Source of the DNA: Hallerella sp964587155 | GTDB taxonomy: Bacteria; Fibrobacterota; Fibrobacteria; Fibrobacterales; Fibrobacteraceae | Direction of reading: 5' to 3' | Assembly (NCBI GenBank): GCA_964587155.1 | Contig: CAZPKF010000011.1 | Span: 1-64,000 of the forward strand | DNA: 64,000 nucleotides | Part shown: positions 32,898-42,221 of the stretch, piece after piece | How positions within the stretch are numbered: position 1 is the first letter of the stretch | Layout: every line of letters starts with the position of its first letter | The notes under the pieces: model-generated | Seen by the model: the letters and a program-made list of their open reading frames with translations, nothing else | Told to the model about the DNA's origin: nothing | Database searches by the model: none | Position numbers and translations under genes: made by a program

Positions 32898-34145
32898 TTA
32901 GGGACGGAATGACCGGTACAACATTCCCACGGCGATGACCGCAAAAATAATGTGCCCAATCCAGGCCCCGAGCATGGGATCCACTGCACCGTTTTCACCC
33001 ATTTTGAGACCAATCCGAATAACTACATAATAGCTAAACACCAAAAGAATCCCAACCCCGAATTTTTGAGAAAGGCCTCCGTTTCGATTAAAACGGTGAG
33101 CGAGAGCCGCCCCGATGAGCAATACGATAAAATTCATCACCGAACCAGAAAACTTAAAGTAATAAGCCGTTTCCAATTTACTGGTTTTTTCCCCCGAACG
33201 CCGTTGCACTTCAATTTTTCTCAAAATGGTTTTTGCATCCATTTCGTCACCGCGTTGCCGTTCGTCCAAAAAATCTTCCGGGAGCAGACTTGTCTTGTCT
33301 TTTAAACTTTCACGGGAAAAATGCCGAACGCGCACCGTTCCATCGTTCAAAAATAATCTCCGAAATCCATCTTCAAGCCTCCAAAAGCCCGGCTTGATTT
33401 TTTCAATTTCCTGCGGGAGAGAATCTTTCACCGTTAAAGAATTTCCATTTGAATGCGCAGAATCCGCAGAAGAAAAGAATTTTCCCTGTTCCCTGGCTTT
33501 CGCCTTTTTGCGGACAACCTCACCCTTGGACGGAAATTTTTTCCAAACCGTATCCGGCCCCATCCAACGCAAGCGGCGGGCATCAAAACGTTCGTGAAGG
33601 TTCCCTTCCCGATAAATGAGCAAGACGACATCCCTGCCGAGCTTCGCATTTCCGCTGTAAGAGCGCATGAACCAGCTGGTTTTGTCCCCCGAAATATATA
33701 CGAAATCGCGCTTGTCTTTAATCCGCGGATCCCTGCGCTGCTGCGCCATCGGTTCCATAATTTTATAACGGGAATGATTGGCGTCCGGCAAGACTTTCGC
33801 ATCCAGGTAAAAAGAAATTCCCGTCACGGCGATTCCCACCCAGAAAATGGGAAACAATGCGCGGAATGGACTTCTTCCGGACTGCTGAATCGCCATGATT
33901 TCCAAATGGCGGGACATATTCCCCACCGAAGCCACGACACCGATGAAAAGGGCAACCGGAGTCACCAGATAAACAATATACGGCAAATACGCCAAATAAT
34001 ATTCACAGGCATCGGCCAAATCGCGAGAAAGCCACGTTTTGATATTTCCCACAAAATCGATTACGATGAACATGAATACCGCGCCCAGAAGCACGAGCAA
34101 AAACATCTTCAAAAAATGCAGCACCAGGTATCGTGAAAACTTCAC
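32898..34145 (-). CDS. lptG: LPS export permease LptG
   Basis: A 415-residue YjgP/YjgQ permease: three membrane helices at each end around a periplasmic beta-jellyroll. The N-terminal YLVLHFLKMFLLVLLGAVF and LVTPVALFIGVVASVG, and the C-terminal SVMNFIVLLIGAALAHRF, fit LptG/LptF. With LptF it forms the inner-membrane channel that extracts lipopolysaccharide for the Lpt bridge. The GTG start carries AAAGGAGGT six bases upstream and overlaps the lptF stop (GTGA). A basic insert of about 60 residues in the periplasmic part is longer than usual. G versus F is assigned mainly by order. Confidence 0.85.
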   Translation of the reverse strand: MKFSRYLVLHFLKMFLLVLLGAVFMFIVIDFVGNIKTWLSRDLADACEYYLAYLPYIVYLVTPVALFIGVVASVGNMSRHLEIMAIQQSGRSPFRALFPIFWVGIAVTGISFYLDAKVLPDANHSRYKIMEPMAQQRRDPRIKDKRDFVYISGDKTSWFMRSYSGNAKLGRDVVLLIYREGNLHERFDARRLRWMGPDTVWKKFPSKGEVVRKKAKAREQGKFFSSADSAHSNGNSLTVKDSLPQEIEKIKPGFWRLEDGFRRLFLNDGTVRVRHFSRESLKDKTSLLPEDFLDERQRGDEMDAKTILRKIEVQRRSGEKTSKLETAYYFKFSGSVMNFIVLLIGAALAHRFNRNGGLSQKFGVGILLVFSYYVVIRIGLKMGENGAVDPMLGAWIGHIIFAVIAVGMLYRSFRP

Positions 34146-35563
34146 CGGGGAACCTCCTTTCCCGCTGATTTTTCACGGCGACATTTTTTCAAGATTCCCG
34201 AGAACAGGCTCTTTACCCGACCTAGCGGAGTCATTCCCGAATAACGGTCACGATACATTTTCCAGGTGAATAAAATTCCAAACGCACCGATTAAAACATT
34301 TGAAATCCACATGGCCAGCGCCGGAGATACAATCAAGCGGTCCGCCAAGTTTTCTCCGCCAATCAAACACACCCAATACAGCACAAAGAACGCGATACTG
34401 TAAATAATTCCCGTTCCAATGCCGCCTTTTCTAGCCATAATTCCCAAAGGTGCGCCTATCAGCACAAAGACAATGCAGGCAACGCTCGTGCTGAATTTTT
34501 TGTGGACTTCAACCCAATACTGAGCTTGCCGCTTCCTCTCGTTCAAAATACGGTCCGATACCCGTTGAACCAATCGCATCCGCGTTTTTTCCGCAACGGA
34601 AACATCCCGCAGTGCGCGGGAATGGCGCAAAGAATCGGAGTTCAAATTCCAATCTCCCTTCGCCGGAACCACGGAATCCCCCAAAAGAAGTTCCCTCATT
34701 CGAATCAAATCGGGGAATAGATCGTTCTTGGATTCTTCGACGATCTTGTTCTCGTTTTTTTTCGCCTCTTTAATCACGTCGAGCATCATTTCTATGGGCA
34801 TTTCCCTGTCGCTGCGGTGCTTCCTATCCCGACGTTCAAGACGGTCATTCACATTTTTCATGGCAAAATCTTCTGACGAGAATCGAATTCGGAAATAATC
34901 CGCCGCATTATCCTTGTCGACCATGTGGTTTTCTCCGCTTTTTAAGCGGAGCATCAGCGTAGAACCGTTGTCCACATAATCCATCGTCGCGCTGTCCGCA
35001 ATGACGACCCGGGGAGGCCCCTTGCCCCCCGTTTCAAAAATCTGGATTCCATACAACGTTCCCGTCGACGGATCTATCCTGTCCACCCAAAGTTGGACTC
35101 CGGGAAATTGCGTTATAAGTTTTCCCGCATCGACAAAGGCATGCGGTTTTTTCCGGGAAACGGCACTCATCAGTTCCACAGAACGGTGGTTCGCTTCCGG
35201 CAAGATCCAATTATTGAACAAGATGAGCAACTCTGCAACCAAAACGCCGACAAGCAAAACCGGTCGCATCATGGAAAGTGGCGAAACTCCCGCCGCTTTC
35301 ATCGCCGTAATCTCCTGATCTCCGGAAAGGCGGCCAAACGCCATCAAACAGGCAACCAAAACAGCCATAGGAATAGACAGGGATAGCATCCATGCGATAT
35401 TCAATAAAAAAATTTCAAATACGGTAGAAGCGGGGAGCCCTTTGGAAAGCACGTTGTCCAAAATGGTCACCAAAAAATCGACCACAAAAAGGAATGTGAT
35501 GACAAACAACGCCAACAAAAAGGGCGCGACATGTTCCTTCAACACATACCGGACAAGAATCAT
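34142..35563 (-). CDS. lptF: LPS export permease LptF
   Basis: A 473-residue YjgP/YjgQ permease. The N-terminus (LVRYVLKEHVAPFLLALFVI) and the gate-helix block EITAMKAAGVSPLSMMRPVL are typical, as is the C-terminal FSTSVACIVFVLIGAPLGIM. It pairs with LptG in the ABC transporter LptB2FG. The protein is about 100 residues longer than most LptF: a charged insert (RRDRKHRSDREMPIEMMLDV and flanks) lies between the jellyroll and the last three helices. A Lys/Arg-rich tail ends the protein. Confidence 0.88.
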   Translation of the reverse strand: MILVRYVLKEHVAPFLLALFVITFLFVVDFLVTILDNVLSKGLPASTVFEIFLLNIAWMLSLSIPMAVLVACLMAFGRLSGDQEITAMKAAGVSPLSMMRPVLLVGVLVAELLILFNNWILPEANHRSVELMSAVSRKKPHAFVDAGKLITQFPGVQLWVDRIDPSTGTLYGIQIFETGGKGPPRVVIADSATMDYVDNGSTLMLRLKSGENHMVDKDNAADYFRIRFSSEDFAMKNVNDRLERRDRKHRSDREMPIEMMLDVIKEAKKNENKIVEESKNDLFPDLIRMRELLLGDSVVPAKGDWNLNSDSLRHSRALRDVSVAEKTRMRLVQRVSDRILNERKRQAQYWVEVHKKFSTSVACIVFVLIGAPLGIMARKGGIGTGIIYSIAFFVLYWVCLIGGENLADRLIVSPALAMWISNVLIGAFGILFTWKMYRDRYSGMTPLGRVKSLFSGILKKCRREKSAGKEVPR

Positions 35564-35634
35564 AACGTTTTTTCAGTTCTTTTTTTGCTAATTTAGCAAC
35601 TTGAAAAACATACCATCCTTTTCAAGACGGTCCA

Positions 35635-36516
35635 ATGCGCATAAAAAAAGTTTTCTCGCCCATTCTGTGTTTGACACTCGGCATTTTGACCTTTTCCGCC
35701 TGCGCACCCAGCGAAGGTGGCGGCGACCGCACCCAAATGTGCAAAAACCGATTCGATGCCGCCGACAAAGAATTCAAAGAAGGCCATTACGGACGCGTTA
35801 AAGCTCCCCTTGAAGAAATCTTGAACCTGTGCATTGGAACCGGTTACATGGAACAAACACAGTTCCTGTTGGCCGAAAGCTATTTCAATTTGGAAGAATG
35901 GCTCGAAGCCCGTGGCGAATACGGCAGCTTCGTCAATAATTTCCCCAGTTCCCCATTTAACGAAACTGCGGAATTCCGCAAAGCAGTCGCCGCATTCAAC
36001 ATCGAATACAACATCGACCGGGATGAAACCAACACGACGCTAGCCATGCGCGACTTTGAAAAGTTCATCTCCAATCACCCAGAGTCACCGCTCATCGATT
36101 CTGTCAACCATTACCTGAACCTTTTGCTTGAACGCAAAGCGGAACGCGATTTTCGAACAGCCCGACTCTACCATAAGTTGGGACATCCGCAATCTTCCGC
36201 CATTTACATGAAAGAATTTTTGGACCTTTATCCAAAGAGCAAACGCCGTCCAGAAGCGCTAAGTCTATTAGTCAAAAGCTATGCGGAATTAGACCAATTC
36301 GAATCCGCCAGGTATTACCTCGAAAATTACCGGATGACCGTTCCCGACAGCATCCAGAAACGCCTTGAATCACCCGAAAGCCAAGAGCGTTACATTGCCA
36401 AATTGGAAAAGAACTTCCAAAAACGCCTTGAAAAAGAACAAAAGCAAAAATTGATAGAAAAGAAAGAAGCGAAAGAAGAAGCCGAAGCCCACCCCGAAGA
36501 CGAGGATGAAGATTGA
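35635..36516 (+). CDS. bamD: BamD-like outer-membrane assembly lipoprotein
   Basis: A 293-residue lipoprotein with lipobox FSAC (Cys22-23) and tetratricopeptide-like helices: RFDAADKEFKEGHYGRVKAP, FLLAESYFNLEEWLEARGEY, and later SAIYMKEFLDLYPKSKRRPE. The pattern matches BamD/YfiO, which binds BamA and unfolded barrel proteins in the periplasm. The C-terminus is an unusual Lys/Glu run ending in acidic residues. The stop overlaps the TTG of the next gene, and that barrel-like protein plausibly depends on the Bam complex. Confidence 0.82.
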   Translation: MRIKKVFSPILCLTLGILTFSACAPSEGGGDRTQMCKNRFDAADKEFKEGHYGRVKAPLEEILNLCIGTGYMEQTQFLLAESYFNLEEWLEARGEYGSFVNNFPSSPFNETAEFRKAVAAFNIEYNIDRDETNTTLAMRDFEKFISNHPESPLIDSVNHYLNLLLERKAERDFRTARLYHKLGHPQSSAIYMKEFLDLYPKSKRRPEALSLLVKSYAELDQFESARYYLENYRMTVPDSIQKRLESPESQERYIAKLEKNFQKRLEKEQKQKLIEKKEAKEEAEAHPEDEDED

Positions 36517-37316
36517 AAAGCATCCTCTTCGCGATAGCACTCCTGTGCACCGGGCTTTTTGCGGCAACCGGCTATTCCGAAAATCCCAACCGGGGAGATG
36601 ACACTTCCGAAGACAAAAGCATTCTTTCCTTTTTCATCCAGCCGTCAATTTCTTTTTTGGGTTTTGACAACCGGGAAAAATTCCAAACCGAAGTCGATTC
36701 CGTTTACAAGCGTTATATGGCACAAGCCCTGACCGAAGCCGAAAGCAGCTACGTCGCCAAACAAGATTTTCAAAAAGTGAATTTCTGTTTTCCTGTTACA
36801 GCCGGTCTTCAAATCCAATGGCGAACCGGACACTTTGTCAGTACGGGCTTCGGCTTTATCTACGACAACGAATCAGTCGTGGTCACAGACCGCAAAGATA
36901 AAATCCATCACTACAGTTACACGCTTCAGGGATTTCCCCTTTATCTAGAATACCGCGTTGCCATTCCCACAAATTTGATATCCCTTTCCAACACGAGCCT
37001 TTTCAGCATCGCACTGCGTTGGTATTGGATGCTCCCCGGAACAGAAATCTATTCCAGCTGGGGACACATCGAAGCGGAAAATTCACCATTAGGAAACGGC
37101 TTCGGCGTAAGTCTAGGGTATCTTGTCACCACGTGGAAAAACATTCACATTTACGGCGACATCGGTTATTCGAGAATCATCGTTAAATCCGACGAACCCT
37201 TTTCGGGCGTTGTCCCAGACACCGACACAAAAAAAGCCAAATGGGATTTGGGCGGCTTACAGCTGCAATTCCGGTTCAGTTTTGGCATTGTCAACCGCAA
37301 CAAGGCCGAAGAATGA
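36513..37316 (+). CDS. Outer-membrane beta-barrel-like protein, unknown
   Basis: A 267-residue protein with a signal peptide (MKSILFAIALLCTGLFAATG) and alternating aromatic strands such as HFVSTGFGFIYDNES, LQGFPLYLEYRVAI and FSIALRWYWMLPG, ending in a strand that finishes near FRFSFGIV. This resembles small porin-like barrels (OmpW/OMP_b-brl type). The TTG start overlaps the upstream stop (TTGA), and its own stop overlaps the PHP gene by ATGA. No family was recognised, so function is open. Confidence 0.72.
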   Translation: MKSILFAIALLCTGLFAATGYSENPNRGDDTSEDKSILSFFIQPSISFLGFDNREKFQTEVDSVYKRYMAQALTEAESSYVAKQDFQKVNFCFPVTAGLQIQWRTGHFVSTGFGFIYDNESVVVTDRKDKIHHYSYTLQGFPLYLEYRVAIPTNLISLSNTSLFSIALRWYWMLPGTEIYSSWGHIEAENSPLGNGFGVSLGYLVTTWKNIHIYGDIGYSRIIVKSDEPFSGVVPDTDTKKAKWDLGGLQLQFRFSFGIVNRNKAEE

Positions 37317-38830
37317 TTTTCGATCCGGACTATGCGGAAATGCATTATAAATTCAAGCTCCCATGGTCCCTTTTATACAGAAAAGAACCCGAAATCATTT
37401 TAGACGCTCCTTTTGAAATTGTTCCCGGAGAGAACGCAGAACTGTTCATCATCATCCGCGAGGCGAACCGTTTCCCGATAACATTAGAATCCTTCGAAGC
37501 GATATTTTCAAGCAACGGGAAATGCTTTTCCAAAAAAGTGATCCTTGGCGAATTTGTCAAAGAACCGTTCCGATTCATCCCCATTCCCTGTGGAAAACTC
37601 CCACCGGGAAACTTTAACGTCGAAGCGTCCGTCGACATCACCATTGGCAAGAAGCGCAAACGCATTCGACGGTTCAACTTGACCGGATTGAAAAAGAATC
37701 CGCTCCAAATTTCCGTATTAAAAGATCCCATCCCCAAACCCGAAGGCTTTATCGCAGGCGACACTCACGTCCATACTTCCATTTCCGCTGACCCGGTAGA
37801 ATTTGGCGCATCGCCCGCTGTTTTGCAACGGGCAGCAAAAGCCGTTGGACTCGACTTTGTCTTTTGCACGGACCATTCTTACGATTTTGCCTTCCGGGAA
37901 GACAATTACATGATTCGGGCGGATGCCGCAACGCGTTACGAAGAACTCCGCAACGAAATTGCGCAACTTCCGAAATACCCAGAACTCATCGCCGGCGAAG
38001 AAATTTCTGCGGGGAATTCCGAAGGGAAAAACATCCATCTGCTATTTCCCGGAAACGCATTTTTTGTTCCCGGCGAAGGAGACTGCGGAAGAAAATGGCT
38101 TCAAAACAAGCCCACTCTTTCCATTTCACAAATCGTCTCCAAAACGTCCCTCCCCTGTTTTGCCGCCCATCCAATGGAACCCATGGGAAAATTGGAACGC
38201 TTTATTTTTCGACGTGGAAATTGGAGCGAAAAAGACCTACAAAAAAACACGTCTAACCCCATCGCCGGACTAGAATTTTGGAACGGTTCGCGGGATGCCG
38301 GATTTGAACGGGGAAAAAAATTTTGGATTTCAGAACTGGAAAAAGGAAACTTCTTGTTGCCACTCGGTGGAAACGATGCCCATGGAGATTTGAACGAATA
38401 CACAGGAGTCCGAATTCCCCTTTTTAAGCTCAAGCAGTCCAGGTCTCACATTTTCGGCTACGTGAGGACTGTCGTCAAAGGCTTCCATCCCCTTTCTGCA
38501 TTCCGCGGAAAAAATCTGTACGTTACCGATGGTCCCGCTCTCTGGTGGACCGAAGAAGGCTCCGAAATCATCTTTCATTTTAAAAGTTCCCCGGATTTCG
38601 GCAAACTGAAAACGCTCTCTATTTTCGGCCAAAAAAATTGTACGGACAACGCGACTTTTCTGTCAGAGTCCGAAGTTTTCTTTCCCCTCGAAAAAATTTC
38701 CGATTACGAAGCGACCGTGACCGTTTTGCGAAAAGGTTTTCGTTATGTTCGCGCCGAATCCGAGACTACATGCGGAAGGTTTGCCCTTACAAGCGCCTGC
38801 CCTTTGATTTCAGATAACGTTCATACATAA
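37313..38830 (+). CDS. PHP-domain metal-dependent hydrolase
   Basis: A 505-residue protein. Residues 1-140 look like a beta-sandwich prelude; the PHP domain then starts at GDTHVHTSIS (about 149-158), with CTDHSYDF, GEEISAG, FAAHPMEP and GGNDAHGD carrying the metal-binding His and Asp residues. The superfamily includes phosphoesterases acting on nucleotides or polysaccharide-associated phosphates. The start at 37313 is set by ATGA overlap; the frame upstream to 37241 lies in the barrel gene. No signal peptide is seen. Its 3' end overlaps the convergent Nudix gene by 44 bases. The substrate is unknown. Confidence 0.8.
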   Translation: MIFDPDYAEMHYKFKLPWSLLYRKEPEIILDAPFEIVPGENAELFIIIREANRFPITLESFEAIFSSNGKCFSKKVILGEFVKEPFRFIPIPCGKLPPGNFNVEASVDITIGKKRKRIRRFNLTGLKKNPLQISVLKDPIPKPEGFIAGDTHVHTSISADPVEFGASPAVLQRAAKAVGLDFVFCTDHSYDFAFREDNYMIRADAATRYEELRNEIAQLPKYPELIAGEEISAGNSEGKNIHLLFPGNAFFVPGEGDCGRKWLQNKPTLSISQIVSKTSLPCFAAHPMEPMGKLERFIFRRGNWSEKDLQKNTSNPIAGLEFWNGSRDAGFERGKKFWISELEKGNFLLPLGGNDAHGDLNEYTGVRIPLFKLKQSRSHIFGYVRTVVKGFHPLSAFRGKNLYVTDGPALWWTEEGSEIIFHFKSSPDFGKLKTLSIFGQKNCTDNATFLSESEVFFPLEKISDYEATVTVLRKGFRYVRAESETTCGRFALTSACPLISDNVHT

Positions 38831-39515
38831 ACATCGCAACCAGATTTTTACTGTCGATGAATTGTTTCGCCGCTTCTTCATAAGGCAAAACCACCGTCTT
38901 TATCCATTCATTTTCTTCAGTATATTCTTGATTTCGCCCGTCAAGTCTTTTCAATTCTTCGACAGAAACTTCCCTCTCGATTGCATACAAACGAATTCTT
39001 TCGTCCAAAAGTCCGCAGCTTCCTGCATGGCCGTCTAATTTACCTTCGGTAAAAAATCCCGTCAAATCAATCAAGTCTTCATCTTTCGCATCAATCATCG
39101 CTTCTTCTTTCAATTCCGAAAGCGCTACTTTGCGGTAATCATTGGACCAATCCAAAATGCCAGCGGGCATTTCCAAGGATTCCGGTTCCGAAATGGAAAA
39201 ACGCGGTTGCCGAACCAACAACAGATACGGTTTTCCTTCACAGCGCAAAACAACTAAAACTCCGACAGCATTCCCCCGTACAAGAACGATGCCGTGCACA
39301 GGTTTGCCGTCAAAAAGCGTTGCCGTCGCCGTCAATTTGATAAAAAGCGGCGTGTGATTTTTCAGTCGAAAATCCACCGAAGAAAAGTGAATTTTGGATA
39401 CGGTGAAATTCTTTTGCGTCCGAGCAAGCCAGCTTTGAAACAGAGAACTGTTCAAGACCAATTCCCGATCCGATTCTAGGATTTCTTCTGCAAAACTGTA
39501 TTCTATGGAATTCAT
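38787..39515 (-). CDS. Nudix hydrolase, NUDX14/ADP-sugar pyrophosphatase-like
   Basis: A 242-residue protein with a recognisable Nudix region: LLLVRQPRFSISEPESLEMP, AGILDWSNDYRKVALSELKE and EEAMID. The box deviates from GX5EX7REUXEEXGU: the first Glu is replaced and Arg is Ser, but the metal-binding EL-EE part remains. The longer spacing resembles plant ADP-glucose pyrophosphatase (NUDX14 type). A sugar-nucleotide substrate is likely but unproven. GAGG precedes the ATG, which overlaps the lipoprotein stop. Confidence 0.75.
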   Translation of the reverse strand: MNSIEYSFAEEILESDRELVLNSSLFQSWLARTQKNFTVSKIHFSSVDFRLKNHTPLFIKLTATATLFDGKPVHGIVLVRGNAVGVLVVLRCEGKPYLLLVRQPRFSISEPESLEMPAGILDWSNDYRKVALSELKEEAMIDAKDEDLIDLTGFFTEGKLDGHAGSCGLLDERIRLYAIEREVSVEELKRLDGRNQEYTEENEWIKTVVLPYEEAAKQFIDSKNLVAMFMYERYLKSKGRRL

Positions 39516-40642
39516 TTTTTTTCCTCACTTAAACCGACTGACGCCTTTTCCCAAGCCTTGATAAGCGTATCCGCAAATGCGGAGTCCAAAACTTCTTTTC
39601 CCGGATTCAACTTGAAAAAAATCCATTCGGAATGGGCCGCCGGGCCGCACCCCGGTTCATCCGAATCCGGTACAAAAAGAGAATGTTTCGTTGTAAAATA
39701 ACGCCCCGCTTTTGCTTGCGCAGAAAAATCCCCCTCGTTCAATCCGGAACATTTCGGAATCCGTTCCGCATAATAAAAAGACGTATACCAAGTCGTATCC
39801 GGCCACATGTAAACAGAATCGCTAAGCGAAGTCGAGTCATTTTTCCATTTAGACGAAAGGCAATAAATCAAGGAGTCTGCCGCTGTATCTAAAGCGCAAA
39901 CACGCCGCACGGGAACCAGCGCCGTATCCGCCAACGAGAACACGTTATTCCAAAGTGTATCGGGAACCGTTTCACACGAATCGCGAACATCCAAACATTC
40001 AGATTTCATAAAACGGTAAAGAAGAGTATCGATTTTCATCGAATCGACAAGAGCCAAAACGCCGGCAGAATCTTTTGAAGTCCTGCGTGGATACGTGTCG
40101 GGCTTTCCAAAAGATGAATCCAAATAAACAGAAATGCTTTCAGCCCGGAAGCTTCCCCGTCTGACCAAGATGGAATCCTTTAACGTCAAAAATGCCGCAG
40201 ACGACGTATCTTCCATTTCGGTAAAAAATTCATTGTGCGAATTTCCTTCCACGCGAATTTCCCGAACCGCATTCCACGATTCAACAAAAGGAATGGAAAG
40301 GAGCGTATCGGGCCGGAAAAGCGGCTGAGGACAATCCGTCTTTTCTGAATTTCCCAAAACAAGCTTTACGTTCAACACCAAAACAGTGTCGTTCAAAAAG
40401 TTTTCCCCAATTTCTATCCGATTCAAAAAACAGTTTCCAAAGCTCCACATGCTGTCCAAAGCCAAACGGATTGAATCACCTTGGGCGTGGAACCGGTTTC
40501 CAGAATCCAATTCGGCAAACAAAACGTAGCCGTTTCCGGTCACAGAAAAATCATCCGGATAAATGGAAATAGGGCCATCATCCGATTCAGAACAAGCCGC
40601 AAGCCAAACCGCCAAACAAAACAAAATACAGCAGCGAATCAC
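39512..40642 (-). CDS. Lipoprotein of unknown function
   Basis: A 376-residue lipoprotein: signal peptide, lipobox LAAC, then Ser/Asp-rich sequence (ACSESDDGPISIYPDD). The rest is beta-rich and has paired cysteines (for example ECLDVRDSCETV, RVCALDTAADSLIYC) but no family I recognise. GTG at 40642 is chosen because it overlaps the preceding stop (GTGA) and starts a proper signal peptide; a longer frame to 40717 lies inside that gene. It is fourth in the operon running from 43387 to 38787. Confidence 0.72.
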   Translation of the reverse strand: MIRCCILFCLAVWLAACSESDDGPISIYPDDFSVTGNGYVLFAELDSGNRFHAQGDSIRLALDSMWSFGNCFLNRIEIGENFLNDTVLVLNVKLVLGNSEKTDCPQPLFRPDTLLSIPFVESWNAVREIRVEGNSHNEFFTEMEDTSSAAFLTLKDSILVRRGSFRAESISVYLDSSFGKPDTYPRRTSKDSAGVLALVDSMKIDTLLYRFMKSECLDVRDSCETVPDTLWNNVFSLADTALVPVRRVCALDTAADSLIYCLSSKWKNDSTSLSDSVYMWPDTTWYTSFYYAERIPKCSGLNEGDFSAQAKAGRYFTTKHSLFVPDSDEPGCGPAAHSEWIFFKLNPGKEVLDSAFADTLIKAWEKASVGLSEEKK

Positions 40643-41577
40643 AGTTTTACCTTTGAGCGAAAACGTTGCACCTCTTCGGGATCCACAATATGCGAATCCT
40701 CGTAAAAACTTTTCCACCGGACAAAGCGACCACCGCGCAAAACTTCTAAAAAGAAATAAGCGCTGTCATTAGGCGCAAGCCTTCCCAAAGGCTCTTCCGT
40801 TGAAATCCATTTTCCCGGTTGCACTGCAGGAGCAACTTCAAAAAGTCCTGAAATTCGGGAAGCCAAATTGCCGCCGTGATCCAATGTCAAGTTATATCCC
40901 GAAGAATCTTTGGATACAGAAAGAATCTTTCCCGAAAGGATGGGAAAAACGGGAGCTTCTCCAATTCCCATGAACAAGTCTTTTTGCAAAAGAATTTCAC
41001 GTCCATCAAAATCAAAATCTGGATGAATCGGAAACGCACCGCCCTGCAAAGGATTGTGCGGACAAAACGACGCGGCCCGGCATCCCTCGGCATTCACCCA
41101 GGCAAAAGAAGAATCCGAAAGGCGCAGGCGAAAAAACGAAAGCATCGAAGAATCCTGTTGAACGCCCAATATTCGCGGGTCTCCAAAATTTGCCGTATCC
41201 GCCAACCAATGGAGGATAACGGGATATTTTCTTCCGGGAATACTAGCCGCATAACGGGCAAAATCATTTTCCGGAAGTTTTGTCACGTCCCTTTCCGAAT
41301 CCAAAGCCCAAGAGCATTGTCCCAAAACATTCTTTTTCAAAAAAAACGCTTTGCCGCCAAATTTTTCACAGTGGGTTCGCCATGGCAAATCAGATACATC
41401 CGGCAAAACTTCGGGCGATTTTCGCCATTCTTCGACAACGTGAATCGCATTTTTCACAACCCCGCTGGAATAAATGACATAAATCAAAACAAGGGCGCAC
41501 AAAATTCGCAAAAGCGGAATGCGCCGTTTGGGTTTCCTGTAGGATTTGAAATTCTTGTATTCGCGAAAAGCTTCCAT
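40639..41577 (-). CDS. Membrane-anchored degenerate LytM (M23-like) protein
   Basis: A 312-residue protein with an N-terminal membrane anchor (about 21-40) and a periplasmic part. The C-terminal 100 residues align in outline with LytM/M23: VFPILSGKILSVS, LDHGGNLASRISGLFEV, PGKWISTEEPLGRLA, YFFLEVLRGG. The zinc ligands are missing: the HxLD and HLHFE histidines are replaced (YFFLE). It is therefore probably a non-catalytic activator, as EnvC and NlpD are for amidases. It is coupled to the STAS gene by a one-base overlap and to the lipoprotein by GTGA. Confidence 0.65.
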   Translation of the reverse strand: MEAFREYKNFKSYRKPKRRIPLLRILCALVLIYVIYSSGVVKNAIHVVEEWRKSPEVLPDVSDLPWRTHCEKFGGKAFFLKKNVLGQCSWALDSERDVTKLPENDFARYAASIPGRKYPVILHWLADTANFGDPRILGVQQDSSMLSFFRLRLSDSSFAWVNAEGCRAASFCPHNPLQGGAFPIHPDFDFDGREILLQKDLFMGIGEAPVFPILSGKILSVSKDSSGYNLTLDHGGNLASRISGLFEVAPAVQPGKWISTEEPLGRLAPNDSAYFFLEVLRGGRFVRWKSFYEDSHIVDPEEVQRFRSKVKL

Positions 41578-42221
41578 TATCGCAAAGCGATGAGCGCGAC
41601 AACAGCCGCCGCAAGAAGTAAGAACAAGACGATTCGAATTCCCATTCGACCCGGATTCTTTTTCTCTTGAAAAGGACTTTCTAAGCCGCTTTTCAGCGGA
41701 GTTGAATCTTTTCGAATCGCATTGAAACTTTTCGTAAAACGCCCCGTCACCCGGCGACGAACCGGATCAGCGGATTCCATTGAAACTCGATTTTCACTGC
41801 GGGCTGCCGGAGCCGTTTCTTTTTCCGCGCTGTCTTCTTCTCGCTGCCCGGAATTTTCCTTCATGGAAAACGCCATCATATCGGCCTCTTTGCGAAACAC
41901 GAGAAGACTTTTATCCAGCCCTGATTTTTTTAGGCAATCCAAAACCGTATCATTGTCAGAAAGAATTGCAAAAAATCCTTCTTTGGCGGACAACTCCTGA
42001 CGGATCATGTTGAACGCGCTGCACGCGTCACTGTACAAAAAATCCAGTCCGGTCAAATCCACTGCGATAAAACGGGACCCTTTGTCAAAAAGCGGGCGCA
42101 CATCCTTTTTGAATTGCTCCGCATCAAAAGCACCAATGGGCGTGACCGGCGCAGAAAGGAGGTCAAACAGACCTACAGCTCGAAAATTTTTCAATTCGTC
42201 CATATCGACAATATACCTCAT
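41577..42221 (-). CDS. STAS-domain protein with C-terminal membrane anchor
   Basis: A 214-residue protein. Residues 1 to about 110 form a STAS domain (IAVDLTGLDFLYSDACSAFN, with Ser in the phosphorylation-site loop, and LSDNDTVLDCLKKSGLD). A charged, probably disordered linker follows, then a tail anchor (MGIRIVLFLLLAAAVVALIA). STAS proteins act as anti-anti-sigma factors or scaffold regulators; a tail-anchored form would work at the inner membrane. The phosphatase at 15434-17335 is a possible partner, by inference only. GGGA precedes the ATG, which overlaps the upstream stop. Confidence 0.75.
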   Translation of the reverse strand: MRYIVDMDELKNFRAVGLFDLLSAPVTPIGAFDAEQFKKDVRPLFDKGSRFIAVDLTGLDFLYSDACSAFNMIRQELSAKEGFFAILSDNDTVLDCLKKSGLDKSLLVFRKEADMMAFSMKENSGQREEDSAEKETAPAARSENRVSMESADPVRRRVTGRFTKSFNAIRKDSTPLKSGLESPFQEKKNPGRMGIRIVLFLLLAAAVVALIALR

